64,000 bases of DNA, from assembly GCF_051020955.1 (NCBI RefSeq), contig NW_027477070.1, positions 1 to 64,000 of the forward strand, given 5' to 3'. The stretch's first letter is position 1. The number at the start of each line of letters is the position of its first letter. This stretch comes from Megalopta genalis. Its lineage: Eukaryota > Arthropoda > Insecta > Hymenoptera > Halictidae. A program made the position numbers and the translations under genes. The notes below the pieces were generated by a model. That model saw only the letters and a program-made list of their open reading frames with translations, made no database searches and was not told where the DNA came from. Below are positions 37,827 to 52,056 of this stretch, one piece after another.

Positions 37827-40800
37827 AACTCGTTCATTTCGCCTGCAGTTGAATCTACATCACTTATACCGCAAGTATTTGAAGCTAAATCATGTGTTTC
37901 GTTTGGATTTGATGCTAACCATCTACATCGCATTGATTTGAAGCTAAATCATGTGTTTCTCGTGCATTTGAAGGTAACTCGTTTGTTTCGCATGCAGTTG
38001 AAGCTATATCACTTATATTCGCAAGTATTTGATGCGAAATCATTCGTTTCGCATGGATTTGAAGCTAAACCTTCTAGATCCCATGGATTTGAAGCTAAAT
38101 CATGTGTTTGGCATGGATTTGATGCTAAACCTTCTACATCGCATTGATTTGCAGCTGAATCATGTGTTTCGCATGGATTTGAAACTAACTCGTTTGTGTC
38201 GCATGCAGTTGAAGGTAAATCATGTATATCACAAGTATTTGAATCTAAACCATTTGTTTCGCATGTATGTGAAGCTAAGTCATGTGTTTACCATGACAAT
38301 GATCCTAAATCATGTGTTGCCCATGGATTTGAAGCGTAATCATGTCTTTTGCATGGATTTGAAGCTAACTTGATTGTATCCTCTGCATTTGAAGTTACTT
38401 CATTTATATCGCAAGTATTTGAAGCTAAATCATATGTGTCGCATGGATTTGAAGCTCTACCTTCTACATCGCACTGATTTGAAGCTAAATCACGTGTTTT
38501 GCATGGATTTGAAGCTAACTCGTTTGTTTCGCATGCAGTTGTAGCTAAATAATGTATGTCACAAGTATTTGTAGCTAAACCATTTGTTTCGCATGGATTT
38601 GAAGCTAAGCCTTCTACTTCGCATTGATTTGAAGCTAAATCATTTGTTTCGCATGGATTAGGAAGCTAAACCTTCTACATCGCATTGATTTGAAGCTAAA
38701 CCATATGTTTCGCGTGGATTTGAAGGTAACTCGTTTGTTTCGCATGCAGTTGAAGCTATATCACCTTTATCTCAAGTGTTTGAAGCTCAATCATTTGTTT
38801 CGCATTGATTTGAAGCTAAACCTTCTACATCGCATTGATTTGAAGCTAAATCATTGGTTTCGCATGGATTTAGAGCTAAACGTTCTACATCGCATTGATT
38901 TGTAGCTAACTCATGTGTTTCGCGTGGATTTGAAGCTCACTCGTTTGTTTCGCATGCAGTTGTAGCAAAATATTGTATATCACAAGTATTTGTAGCTAAA
39001 CCATTTGTTTCGCATGGATTAGGAATCTAAGCCTTCTATTTCGCGTTGATTTGAAGCTAAATCATATGTTTCGCATAGAATTGAAGCTACCTCGTTTGTT
39101 CCTCAAGCTTTTGAAGCGATATCACTTATATCGCAAGTATCTGAAGCTAAATCATTTGTTTCTCATGGATTTGAAGCTAAACCTTCTCCATCCCATGGAT
39201 TTGAAGCTAAACCTTCTACATCGCATTGATTTGCATCTGAATCATGTGTTTCGCATGGATTTGAAGCTAACTTGTTTGTGTCGCATGCAGTTGAAGCTAA
39301 ATCATGTATATCACAAGTATTTGAATCTAAACCATTTGATTCGCATGGATTTGAAGCTAACTCGTTTGTTTCGCATGCAGTTGGAGCTATATCATGTATA
39401 TGACAAGTATTAGAAGCTAAACCATTTGTTTCGCATGTATGTGAAGCTAAATCATGTGTTTACCATGACAATGAACCTAAATCATGTGATGCCCATGGAT
39501 TTGAAGCTTAATCATGTGTTTTGCATGGATTTGAATCTAACTTGATGGTATCCTCAGCATTTGAAGTTACTTCATTTGTATCGCAAGTATTTGAAGCTAA
39601 ATCATATGTGTTTCGCTTGGATTTGAAGCTAAACCTTCTACATCGCATTGATTTGAAGCTAAATCATGTGTTTCGCATGGATTTGAAGCTAACTCGTTTG
39701 ATTCGTATGCATTTGAAGCTATATCACTAATATCGAGAGTATTTGAAGCTAAATCATTTGTTTCGCACAGATTCGAAGCTAAACCTTCTACATCGCATTG
39801 ATTTGAAGCTAAGTCATGTGTTTCGCTTGGATTTGAAGCTAACTCGTTTGCTTCGCCTGCATTTGAAGCTATATCATTTATATCGCAAGTATTTGATGCT
39901 CAATCAGTTGTGTCGCATGGATTTGAAGCTAAGCCTTCTACTTCGTATTGATATGAATCTAGATCATTCGTTTCGCATGGATTTGATGCTAAGCCCTCTA
40001 CTTCGCATTGATTTGAAGCTAAATCATGTGTTTCTCATGGATTTGGAGCTAACTCGTCTGTTTGGCCTGCATTGAAGCTATATCACTTACATCGCAAGTA
40101 TTTGATGCCAAAAACATTTGCTTCGCACGGATTTGAAGCTAAACCTTTTACATCGCATTGATTTGAAGCTATATCATGTGTTTCGCTTGGATTTGAAGCT
40201 AAATCATGTGTTTTGAATGGATTTGAAGCTATCTCGTTTGTGTCGCCTGTATTTGAAGCGATATCATTTATATCGCAAGTACTTGAAGCTAAATCATATG
40301 TTTCGCATGTATTTGAAGCTAACTCGTTTGTTACGCCTGCAGTTGAATGTATATCACTTATATCACAATTATTTGAAGCTAAATCATTTGTTCCGCATGG
40401 ATTTGAAGCTAAGACTTCTACGTCGCATTGATTTGCATATAAATCATGTGTTTCGCATGGATTTGAAGCTAACTCGGTTGTTTCGACTGCATTTGAAGCT
40501 ATATCACTTATATCGCAAGTATCAGAAGCCAAATCATTTGTTTCGCATGGATTTGAAGCTAGACCTTCTACATCGCATTAATTTGCAGCTAAATCATGTG
40601 TTTCGCATGGATTTGAAGCTAAATGATTTGTTTCACATGGATTTGAAGCTAACTCGTTTGTTTCGCCAGCATTTGAAGCTATATCGCTTATATCACAAGT
40701 ATTTGCAGCTAAATCATGTGTTTCGCATAGATTTGAAGCTAACTCATTTGTCCCTCCTGCATTTGAAGCTATATCACGTATATCACAAGTATTTGAATGT

Positions 40801-43800
40801 AAATCATTTGTGTCGCGCGGATTTGAAGCTAAACCGTCTCCATCGCATTGGTTCGAAGCTAAATCATGTTTTTCGTATGTATTTGAAGTTCGCTCGTTTG
40901 TTTCGCATGCAGTTGAAGCTAAATCATGTATATCACAAGTAGTTGAAGCTAAACCATTTGTTTCGCATGGATTTGAAGCTAAGCCTTCTACTTCGCATTG
41001 ATTGGATCCTAAATCACGTGTTTTGCATGGATTTGAAGCTAAGCCTTCTACATCGCATTGATTTGAAGCTAAATCATGTGTTTCGCGTGGATTTGAAGGT
41101 AACTCGTTTGTTTCGCATGCAGTTGTAGCTTAATAATGTATATCACAAGTATTTGTAGCTAAACCATTTGTATCGCATGGATTTGAAGCTAAGCCCTCTA
41201 CTTCGCATTGATTGGATCCTAAATCACGTGTTTTGCATGGATTTGAAGCTAAGCCTTCTACATCGCATTGATTTGCAGCTGAATCATGTGTTTCGCATGG
41301 ATTTGAAGCTAAACCTTCTACATCGCATTGATTTTAAGCTAAATCATGTGTTTCGCGTGGATTTGAAGGTAACTCGTTTGTTTCGCATGCAGTTGAAGCT
41401 ATATCATGTATATTTCAAGTATTTGAAACTAAACCATTTGTTTCGCATTTATGTGAAGCTAAATCATGTGTTTACCATGACAATGAACCTAAATCATTTG
41501 TTGCCCATGGATTTGAAGCTTGATCATGTGTTTTGCATGGTTTTGAAGCTAACTTGATTGTATCCTCTGCATTTGAAGTTACTTCATTTATATCGCTAGT
41601 ATTTGAAGCCAAACCATATTTGTTTCGCATGGATTTGAAGCTAAGTCTTCTACTTCGTATTGATTTGAAGCTAAATCGTGTGTTTCACATTGGTTTGAAG
41701 CTAACTCGTTTGTTTCGCATGCTGTTCGTAGCTAAATAATGTATATTACAAGTATTTGTAGCTAAACCATTTGTTTCGCATGGATTTGAAGCTAAGCCTT
41801 CTACTTCGCATTGATTTGAAGCTAAATCATTTGTTTCGCATGGAATTGAAGCTACCTCGTTTGTTCCTCCAGCTTTTGAATCTATATCACTTATATCGCA
41901 AGTATTTGAAGCTAAATCATATGTGTCGCATGGATTTGAAGCTAAACTTTCTACATCGCATTGATTTGAAGCTAACTCGTTTGTTTCGCATGCAGTTGAA
42001 GCGAAATCATGTCTTTCACAAGTATTTGAAGATGAACCATTTGAATCGCATCGATTTGAACCTGAGCCTTCTACTTCGCACTGATTTGCAGCTAAATAAT
42101 GTTTTACGCATGGATTTGAAGCTAAACCTTCTACATCCCATGGATTTGAAGCTAAGACTTCTACTTCGCATTGATTGGATCCTAAATCACGTGTTTTGCA
42201 TGGATTTGAAGCTAAGCCTTCTACATCGCATTGATTTGCAGCTGAATCATGTGTTTCGCATGGATTTGAAGCTAACTCGTTCGTTTCTCCTGCATTTGAA
42301 ACTATATCACTTATATCGCAAGTATTGGAAGCTAAATCATGTGTTTCGCTTGGATTTGAAGCTAAACCTTCTACATCGCATTGATTTGAAGCTAAATTAT
42401 GTGTTTCGCTTGGATTTGAATGTAACTCATTTGTTTCGCATGCAGCTGAAGCTATGTCACCTATATCCCAAGTGTAGGAAGCTCAATCATTTGTTTCGCA
42501 TGGATTTGAAGCTAAACCTGCTACTTCGCATTGATTTGAAGCTAAATTATGTGTTTCGCGTGGATTTGAAGGTAACTCGTTGTTTCGCATGCAGTAGAAG
42601 CTAAATCATGTATATTGCAAGTATTTGAATGTAAATCATTTGCGTCGTATTGATTTGAAGCTGAACCTTCTACATCGCATTGATTTGAAGCTAAATCTAG
42701 TGTATCGCATAGATTTGAAGCTAACCCTTCTACTTGGCATTGAAATGCAGATAAATTATGTGTTTTGCATGGATCTGAAGCTAACTCGTTTGTTCTGTCT
42801 GCATTTGAGTCTACATCATTTGTACCGAAAGTATTTGAAGCTAAATCATTTGTTTCGCATGGATTTGAAGCTAATCCTTCTACTAAGAATTGACTTGAAA
42901 CTAAATCATTTGCTTCGCATGGATTTGAAGCCTATCGTGTGTTTCGTCTGCATTTGAAGTTTCGCATGGATTTGAAGCGAATTCTCCTACTAGGAATTGA
43001 ATTGAAACTTAATCATGTGATTCGCATGGAATTGAAGCTAACTTGTTTTAATTGCCTGCATTTGATGCTATATCACTTTTATCGCAAGTATTTGAAGAAA
43101 AATCATTTGTTTCGCATGGATTTGAAGCTAACTCGTTTCTTTTGCCTGCAGTTGAATCTATATCACTTATATCACAAGTATTTGAAGCTAACTCATTTGT
43201 TCCGCATGGTTTTGAAGCTAAGCCTTCTACTTCAACAGTGATTTGAAGCTAAATCATTTGTTTCGCGTGGATTTGAAGCTAAACCTTCTACATTGCATTG
43301 ATTTGAAGCTAGGTCATGTGTTTCGCTTGGATTTGACGCTAAACCTTCTACATCGCATTGATCTGATGCTAAATCATGAGTTCCGCTTGGATTTGAAGCT
43401 AACTCTTTTGTTTTGTCTGCATTTGAAGCTATATTACTTATATCGCAAGTATTTGAAGCTAAACCATTTGTTTCGCATGGATTTGAAGCTAAGCCTTCTA
43501 CTTCGCATTGATTGGATCCTAAATCACGTGTTTGGCATGGATTTGAAGCTAAGCCTTCTACATCGCATTGATTTGAAGCTAAATCATGCGTTTCGCGTGG
43601 ATTTGAAGGTAACTCGTTTGTTTCGCATGCAGTTGTAGCTTAATAATGTATATCACAAGTATTTGTAGCTAAACCATTTGTATCGCATGGATTTGAAGCT
43701 AAGACCTCTACTTCGCATTGATTGGATCCTAAATCACGTGTTTTGCATGGATTTGAAGCTAAGCCTTCTACATCGCATTGATTTGCAGCTAAGTCATTTG

Positions 43801-46690
43801 TTCCGCATCGATTTGAAGCTAAACCTTCTACATCGCATGGATTTGAAGCTAACTCGTTCGTTTCACCTGCATTTGAAACTATATCACTTATATCGCAAGT
43901 ATTTGAAGCTAAATCATGTGTTTCGCTTGAATTTGAAGCTAAGCCTTCTACATCGCATTGATTTGAAGCTAACTCATGTGTTTCGCGTGGATTTGAAGGT
44001 AAATCGATTGTGTCGCATGCAGTTTAAGCTAAATCATGTATATCACAAGTATTTGAATCTAAACCGTTTGATTCGCATGGGATTTGATGCTAAGCCTTCT
44101 ACTTCACACTGATTTGATGCTGAATCATGTCTTTCGCATGGATTTGAAGCTAACTCGTTCGTTGCGCGTACAGTTAAATCTAAATAACGTATATCAAAAG
44201 TATTTGAAGCTAAACCATTTGTTTCGCATGTATTTGGAGCTAAACCTTCTACATCGCATTGATTTGCTGCTAAATCATGTGTTTCGCATGGATTTGAAGC
44301 TAACTCGTTCGTTGCGCATACAGTTAAATCTAAATAACGTATATCAAAAGTATTTGAAACTAAACCATTTGTTTCGCATGCATTTGAAGCTAAGCCTTCT
44401 ACTTCGCATTAATTGGAAGCTAAATCACGTGTATGGCATGGATTTGAAGCTAAACCTTCTACATCGCATTGATTTGCAAATGAATCATGTGTTTCGCATG
44501 GATTTGAAGCTTACTCGTTCGTTTCGTCTGTATTTGAATCTATATCACTTATATCGCAAGTATTTGAAGCTAAATCATGTGTTTCGCTTGGATTTGAAGC
44601 TAAACCATCTACATCGCATTTATTTGTACCAATTCATGTGTTTCGCGTGGATTTGAAGGTAACTCGTTTGTGTCGCATGCAGTTGAAGCTATGTCACCTT
44701 TAACCCAAGTGTTTGAAGCCCAATCATTTGTTTCACATGGATTTGAAGCTAAACCTTCTACATCGCATTGATTTGAAGCTAACTCATGTGTCGCGTGGAT
44801 TTGAAGGTAACTCGTTTGTTTCGCATGCAGTTGGAGCTATACCGCCTATATCCCAAGTGTTTGAAGCTGATTCATTTGTTTCGCATGGATTTGAAGCTAA
44901 ACCTTCTACATCGCATTGATTTTAAGCTAAATCATGTGTTTCGCATGGATTTGAAGCTAATTCGTTTGTTTCGCATGCAGTTGTAGCTAAATAATGTATA
45001 TCACAAGTATTTGTAGCTAAATCATTTGTTTCGCATGGATTTGAAGCTAAGCCTTCTACTTCGCACTGATTTGAAGTTAAATCACGTGTTTCGCGTGGAT
45101 TTGGAGCTAACTCGTTTGCTTCGAATACAGTTGAAGCTAAATCATGTATATTCCAAGTATTTGAAGTTAAACCATTTGTATCGCATGGATTTGAAGCTCT
45201 GCCTTCTACTTCGCATTGATTTGACGCTAAATATTGTGTTTCGCATCGATTTGAAGCTAACTCGTTTGTTTCGCATGCAGTTGAAACTAAATCATGTATA
45301 TCACAAGTATTTGCAGCTAAACAATTGATTCGCACGGATTTGAAGCTAAGCCTTCTACTTGGCATTGATTGGATCCTAAATCACGTGTTTTGCATGGATT
45401 TGAATCTAAGCCTTCTACATCGCATTGATTTGAAGCTAAATCATGTGTTTCGTTTGGATTTGAATGTAACTCATTTGTTTCGCATGCAGTTGAAGCTATA
45501 TCACCTATATCCCAAGTGTAGGAAGCTCAATCAATTGTTTCGCATGGATTTGAAGCTAAACCTGCTACTTCGCACTGATTTGAAGCTAAATTATGTGTTT
45601 CGCGTGGATTTTAAGGTAACTCGTTGTTTCGCATGCAGTTGAAGCTAAATCATGCATTTCACATGTATTTGAAGCCGAACCATTAGATTCGCATGGATTT
45701 GAAGCTAAGCCTTCTACTTCGCACTGATTTCAAGTTAAATCATGTGTTTCGCGTGGATTTGGAGCTAACTCGTTTGCTTCGAATGCAGTTGAAGCTAAAT
45801 CATGTATATCACAAGTATTTGAAGCTAAACCATTTGTATCGCATGGTTTTTGATGCTCTGCCTTCTACTTCGCATTGATTTGACGCTGAATATTGTGTTT
45901 CGCATGGATTTAAATTTAAACCTGATACTTCGCATAGATTTGAAGCTAAATTATGTGTTTCGCATGGATTTGAAGCTAACTCGTTCGTTGCGCATGCAGT
46001 TAAATCTAAATAACGTATATCACAAGTATTTGAAGCTAAACCATTTGTTTCGTATAGATTTGAAGCTAAGCCTTCTACTTCGCATTAATAGGGGGCTAAA
46101 TCACGTGTTTTGCATGGATTTGAAGCTAAACCTTCTACATCGCATTGATTTGCATCTGCATCATGTGTTTCGCATGGATTTGAAGCTAACTCGTTTGTGT
46201 CGAATGCAGTTTAAGCTAAATCATGTATATCACAAGTATTTGAATCTAATCCATTTGATCCGCATGGGGTTTGATGCTAAGCCTTCTACTTCACACTGAT
46301 TTGATGCTGAATCATGTCTTTCGCATGGATTTTAAGCTAACTCGTTTGTTTCGCATGCAGTTGTAGCTAAATAATGTATATCACAAGTATTTGTAGCTAA
46401 ACCATTTGTTTGCATGGATTTGAAGCTAAGCCTTCTACTTCGCATTGATTTGAAGCTAAATCATTTGTTTCGCGTGGAATTGAAGCTACCTCGTTTGTTC
46501 CTCCTGCTTTTGAAGCTATATCACTTATATCGCAAGTATTTGAAGCTAAATCATGTGCGTCGCATGGATTTGAAGCTGAACTTTCTACATCGCATTGATT
46601 TGAAGCTAAATCTTGTGTATCGCATGGATTTGAAGCTAAACCCTCTACATCGCATTGATTTGAAGCTAAATCATGTGTACCCCATGTATT
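37827..46690 (+). repeat. Heterogeneous array segment
   Basis: Units here are less often identical between neighbours. Recognisable pieces are the GTTTACCATGACAATG module near 38288, 39460 and 41472, a copy pair of about 40945-41300 and 43455-43810 (offset 2,510) with TTGGATCCTAAATCACG units, and a 150-bp step repeated near 44140-44440 (GTTGCGCGTACAG and GTTGCGCATACAG, offset 150). The part 42880-43250 has unusual units, such as CTACTAAGAATTGAC, CCTACTAGGAATTG and a shortened junction at 42958. No gene or RNA is recognisable. Confidence 0.8.
41771..42604 (+). other. Plus-strand repeat ORF, 277 codons
   Basis: Decapeptide-repeat frame ending after the GTGTAGGAAGCTCAATC marker and a 29-base CTCGTTGTTTCGC unit, the usual terminator of this phase. 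There is no recognisable domain, membrane segment or motif. It is probably a by-product of stop-free 30-bp units. Confidence 0.13.
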
Positions 46691-49600
46691 TGAAGCTAAC
46701 TCGTTTGTTTCGCATGCAGTTGTAGCTAAATAATGTATATCACAAGTATTTGTAGCTAAACCATTTGTTTCGCATGGATTTGAAGCTAAACCTTCTACAT
46801 CGCATTGATTTGAAGCTAAATCATGTGTATCCCATGTATTTGAAGCTAACTCGTTTGTTTCGCATGCAGTAGTAGCTAAATAATGTATATCACAAGTATT
46901 TGTAGCTAAACCATTTGTTTCGCATGGATTTGAAGCTAAGCCCTCTACTTCGCATTGATTTGAAGCTAAATCATTTGTTTCGCATGGAATTGAAGCTACC
47001 TCGTTTGTTCCTCTAGATTTTGAAGTTATATCACTTATATCGCAAGTATTTGAAGCTAAATCATGTGCGTCGCATGGATTTGAAGCTGAACTTTCTACAT
47101 CGCATTGATTTGAAGCTAAATCTTGTGTATCGCATGGATTTGAAGCTAAACCCTCTACATCGCATTGATTTGAAGCTAAATCATGTGTATCCCATGTATT
47201 TGAAGCTAACTCGTTTGTTTCGCATCCAGTTGTAGCTAAATAATGTATATCACAAGTATTTGTAGCTAAACCATTTGTTACGCATGGATTTGAAGCTAAG
47301 CCCTCTACTTCGCATTGATTTGAAGCTAAATCATTTGTTTCGCATGGAATTGAAGCTACCTCGTTTGTTCCTCCTGCTTTTGAAGCTATATCACTTATAT
47401 CGCAAGTAGTTGAAGCTAAATCATATGTGTCGCATGGATTTGAAGCTGAACTTTCTACATCGCATTGATTTGAAGCTAAATCTTGTCTGTCGCATGGATT
47501 TGACGCTAAACCTTCTAGATCGCATTGATTTGCAACTAAATCATGTGTTTCGCATGGATCTGAAGCTAACTCGTTTGTTTCGCCTGCATTTGAAGCTATA
47601 TCACTTATATTCGCAAGTATTTTATGCTAAATCATTCGTTTCGCATGGATTTGAAGCTAAATCATTTGTTTCGCATGGATTTGAAGCTAAACCTTCTACA
47701 TCAAATTGATTTGAAGCTAAATCATGTGCTTCGCGTGGATTTGAAGATAACTCGTTTGTTTCGCCTGCAGTTGAAACTATATCACATATATCACAAGTTT
47801 TTGAAGCATAACCATTTGTTCCGCATGGATTTGAAGCTACGTCTTCTACTTCGCATTGATTTGAAGTTAAACCATCTGTTTCGCTTGGATTTGAAGCTAA
47901 CACGTTTGTTTCGCCTGCATTTGAAGCTATATCACTTATATTCGCAAGTATTTGTTGCTAAATCATTCGTTTCGCTTGGGTTTGAAGCTAACCATTTTAC
48001 TTCGCATTGATTTGAAGTTAAATCATGTGTTTCCCTTGGATTTGAAGCTGAATCGTTTTTTTCGCATACAGTTGAATCTATATCATTTGTATCGCAAGTA
48101 TCTGAAGCTAAATCATTTGTTTCTCATGGATTTGGAGCTAAACCTTCTACATCCCATGTTTTTGAAGCTTAATCATGTGTTTTGCATGGATTTGAAGCTA
48201 ACTTGATTGTATCCTCTGCAGTTGAAGTTACTTCATTTATATCGCAAGTATTTGAAGCTAAACCTTCTACATCGCATTTATTTGAAGCTAAATCATGTGT
48301 TTCGCATGGATTTGAAGCTCACTCGTTTGTTCCTCCAGCTTTTGATGCTATATTACTTATATCGCAAGTATTTGAAGCTAAATCATATGGGTCGCTTGCA
48401 TTTGAAGCTGAAACTTGTACATCGCATTGATTTGAAGCTAAATCTTGTGTATCGCATGGATTTGAAGCTAAACCTTCTACATCGCATTGAGTTGCAACTA
48501 AATCATGTGTATAGCATGGATTTGAAGTTCACTCGTCTGTTTTGCATGCAGTTGAAGCTACACCACCCATATCCCAAGTGTTTGAAGCTAAATCATGTGT
48601 TTCGCATGGATTTGAAGCTGAACCTTCTACATCGCATTGATTTGAATCTAAATCGTGTAAATCGCATGGATTTGAAGCTAAACCTTCTACATCGCATTGA
48701 TTTGAAGCTAAACCATGTGTTTCGCATGGATTTGAAGCTAACTCGTTTGTTTCGCATGCAGTTGTAGCTAAATAATGTATATCACAAGTATTTGTAGCTA
48801 AACCATTTGTTTCGCATGGATTTGAAGCTAAACCTTCTACATCGCATTGATTTGAAGCTAAATCATGTGTATCCCATGTATTTGAAGCTAACTCGTTTGT
48901 TTCGCATGCAGTAGTAGCTAAATAATGTATATCACAAGTATTTGTAGCTAAACCATTTGTTTCGCATGGATTTGAAGCTAAGCCCTCTACTTCGCATTGA
49001 TTTGAAGCTAAATCATTTGTTTCGCATGGAATTGAAGCTACCTCGTTTGTTCCTCTAGATTTTGAAGTTATATCACTTATATCGCAAGTATTTGAAGCTA
49101 AATCATGTGCGTCGCATGGATTTGAAGCTGAACTTTCTACATCGCATTGATTTGAAGCTAAATCTTGTGTATCGCATGGATTTGAAGCTAAACCCTCTAC
49201 ATCGCATTGATTTGAAGCTAAATCATGTGTATCCCATGTATTTGAAGCTAACTCGTTTGTTTCGCATGCAGTTGTAGCTAAATAATGTATATCACAAGTA
49301 TTTGTAGCTAAACCATTTGTTACGCATGGATTTGAAGCTAAGCCCTCTACTTCGCATTGATTTGAAGCTAAATCATTTGTTTCGCATGGAATTGAAGCTA
49401 CCTCGTTTGTTCCTCCTGCTTTTGAAGCTATATCACTTATATCGCAAGTAGTTGAAGCTAAATCATATGTGTCGCATGGATTTGAAGCTGAACTTTCTAC
49501 ATCGCATTGATTTGAAGCTAAATCTTGTCTGTCGCATGGATTTGACGCTAAACCTTCTAGATCGCATTGATTTGCAACTAAATCATGTGTTTCGCATGGA

Positions 49601-50830
49601 TCTGAAGCTAACTCGTTTGTTTCGCCTGCATTTGAAGCTATATCACTTATATCCGCAAGTATTTTATGCTAAATCATTCGTTTCGCATGGATTTGAAGCT
49701 AAATCATTTGTTTCGCATGGATTTGAAGCTAAACCTTCTACATCAAATTGATTTGAAGCTAAATCATGTGTTTCGCGTGGATTTGAAGATAACTCGTTTG
49801 TTTCGCCTGCAGTTGAAACTATATCACATATATCACAAGTTTTTGAAGCATAACCATTTGTTCCGCATGGATTTGAAGCTACGTCTTCTACTTCGCATTG
49901 ATTTGAAGTTAAACCATCTGTTTCGCTTGGATTTGAAGCTAACACGTTTGTTTCGCCTGCATTTGAAGCTATATCACTTATATTCGCAAGTATTTGTTGC
50001 TAAATCATTCGTTTCGCTTGGGTTTGAAGCTAACCATTTTACTTCGCATTGATTTGAAGTTAAATCATGTGTTTCCCTTGGATTTGAAGCTGAATCGTTT
50101 TTTTCGCATACAGTTGAATCTATATCATTTGTATCGCAAGTATCTGAAGCTAAATCAATTGTTTCTCATGGATTTGGAGCTAAACCTTCTACATCCCATG
50201 TTTTTGAAGCTTAATCATGTGTTTTGCATGGATTTGAAGCTAACTTGATTGTATCCTCTGCAGTTGAAGTTACTTCATTTATATCGCAAGTATTTGAAGC
50301 TAAACCTTCTACATCGCATTTATTTGAAGCTAAATCATGTGTTTCGCATGGATTTGAAGCTCACTCGTTTGTTCCTCCAGCTTTTGATGCTATATTACTT
50401 ATATCGCAAGTATTTGAATCTAAATCATATGGGTCGCTTGCATTTGAAGCTGAAACTTGTACATCGCATTGATTTGAAGCTAAATCTTGTGTATCGCATG
50501 GATTTGAAGCTAAACCTTCTACATCGCATTGAGTTGCAACTAAATCATGTGTATAGCATGGATTTGAAGTTCACTCGTCTGTTTTGCATGCAGTTGAAGC
50601 TACACCACCCATATCCCAAGTGTTTGAAGCTAAATCATGTGTTTCGCATGGATTTGAAGCTGAACCTTCTACATCGCATTGATTTGAATCTAAATCGTGT
50701 AAATCGCATGGATTTGAAGCTAAACCTTCTACATCGCATTGATTTGAAGCCAAACCATGTGTTTCGCATGGATTTGAAGCTAACTCGTTTGTTTCGCATG
50801 CAGTTGTAGCTAAATAATGTATATCACAAG
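46690..50830 (+). repeat. 2,042-bp segmental tandem repeat, two copies
   Basis: About 46690-48731 is followed directly by a near-identical 48732-50773, and the match continues to about 50830. Landmark pairs are 47020/49062, 47410/49452, 47622/49664, 47952/49994, 48182/50224 and 48207/50249. Differences seen include TCGCATCCAG against TCGCATGCAG (47228/49270), TATTCGCAAG against TATCCGCAAG (about 47612/49654) and AATCATTTG against AATCAATTG (about 48115/50157). The period is 68 units plus 2 bases. Confidence 0.94.
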
Positions 50831-51441
50831 CATTTGTATGTTACCCATTTGTTTCGCATGGATTTGAAGCTAAGCCTTCTACTTCGCATTGATTTGAAGC
50901 TAAATCATTTGTTTCGCATGGATTTGAAGCTAAACCTTCTAGATCGCATGGATTTGAAGCTAAACGTTCTACATCGCATTGATTTGCAGCTAAATCATGT
51001 GTTTCGCATGGATTTGGAGCTAACTCGTTTGTTTCGCATGCAGTTGTAGCTAAATAATGTATATCACAAGCATTTGTATCTTATCCATTTGTTTCGCATG
51101 GATTTGAAGCTAAGCCTTCTACTTCGCATTGATTTGAAGCTAAATCATTTGTTTCGCATGGATTTGAAGCTAAACCTTCTAGATCGCATGGATTTGAAGC
51201 TAAACCTTCTACATCGCATTGATTTGCAGCTAAATCATGTGTTTCGCATGGATTTGGAGCTAACTCGTATGTTTCGCATGCAGTTGTAGCTAAATAATGT
51301 ATATCACAAGCATTTGTATCTTATCCATTTGTTTCGCATGGATTTGAAGCTAAGCCTTCTACTTCGCATTGATTTGAAGCTAAATCATTTGTTTCGCATG
51401 GATTTGAAGCTAAACCTTCTAGATCGCATGGATTTGAAGCT
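50777..51441 (+). repeat. 240-bp (8-unit) tandem triplet
   Basis: An eight-unit block repeats at exactly 240 bp, with ORF starts at 50834, 51074 and 51314. Each copy has CAAGCATTTGTAT followed by TTATCCATTTG (TTACCCATTTG in the first) and two CTTCTAGATCGC/CTTCTACATCGC-type units. The third copy is cut short near 51441, where GCCTTCTACTTCG replaces ACCTTCTACATCG. Confidence 0.92.
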
Positions 51442-52056
51442 AAGCCTTCTACTTCGCATTGATTTGAAGCTTAATCATGTGTTTTGCATGGATTTGAAGC
51501 TAACTCTTTTGTTTCGCCTGCATTTGAAGCTATATCACTTATATCGCAAGTATTTGAAGCTAAATCATTTGTTTCGGGCGGATTTGAAGCTAAACCTTCT
51601 TCATCGCATTGATTTGAAGCTAATTCATGTGTTTCACATGGATTTGTATCTAACTCGTTTGTTTCACATGCATATGATGCTATATCACTTATTTCGCAAG
51701 TATCTGAACCTAAATCATTTGTTTCGCATGGATTTGAAGCTAATCCATCTACATCGCATTGATTTGAAGCTAATTCAAGTGTTTCGCTTGGATTTGAAGC
51801 TAACTCGTTTGTTTCGCCTGCATTTGAAGCTATATCACTTATATTCGCAAGTATTTGTTGCTAAATCATTCGTTTCGCTTGGGTTTGAAGCTAACCCTTT
51901 TACTTCGCATTGATTTGAAGTTAAATCATGTGTTTCCCTTGGATTTGAAGCTGAATCGTTTTTTTCGCATACAGTTGAATCTATATCATTTATATCGCAA
52001 GTATCTGAAGCTAAATCATTTGTTTCTCATGGATTTGAAGCAAAACCTTCTACATC

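Noticed and set aside
50777..51441. Pentapeptide-repeat or leucine-rich-repeat protein
   Set aside because: The translated decapeptides have regular Leu spacing but do not follow the A-(D/N)-L-x-x pattern or the LxxLxLxxN pattern consistently; the periodicity is imposed by the DNA unit.
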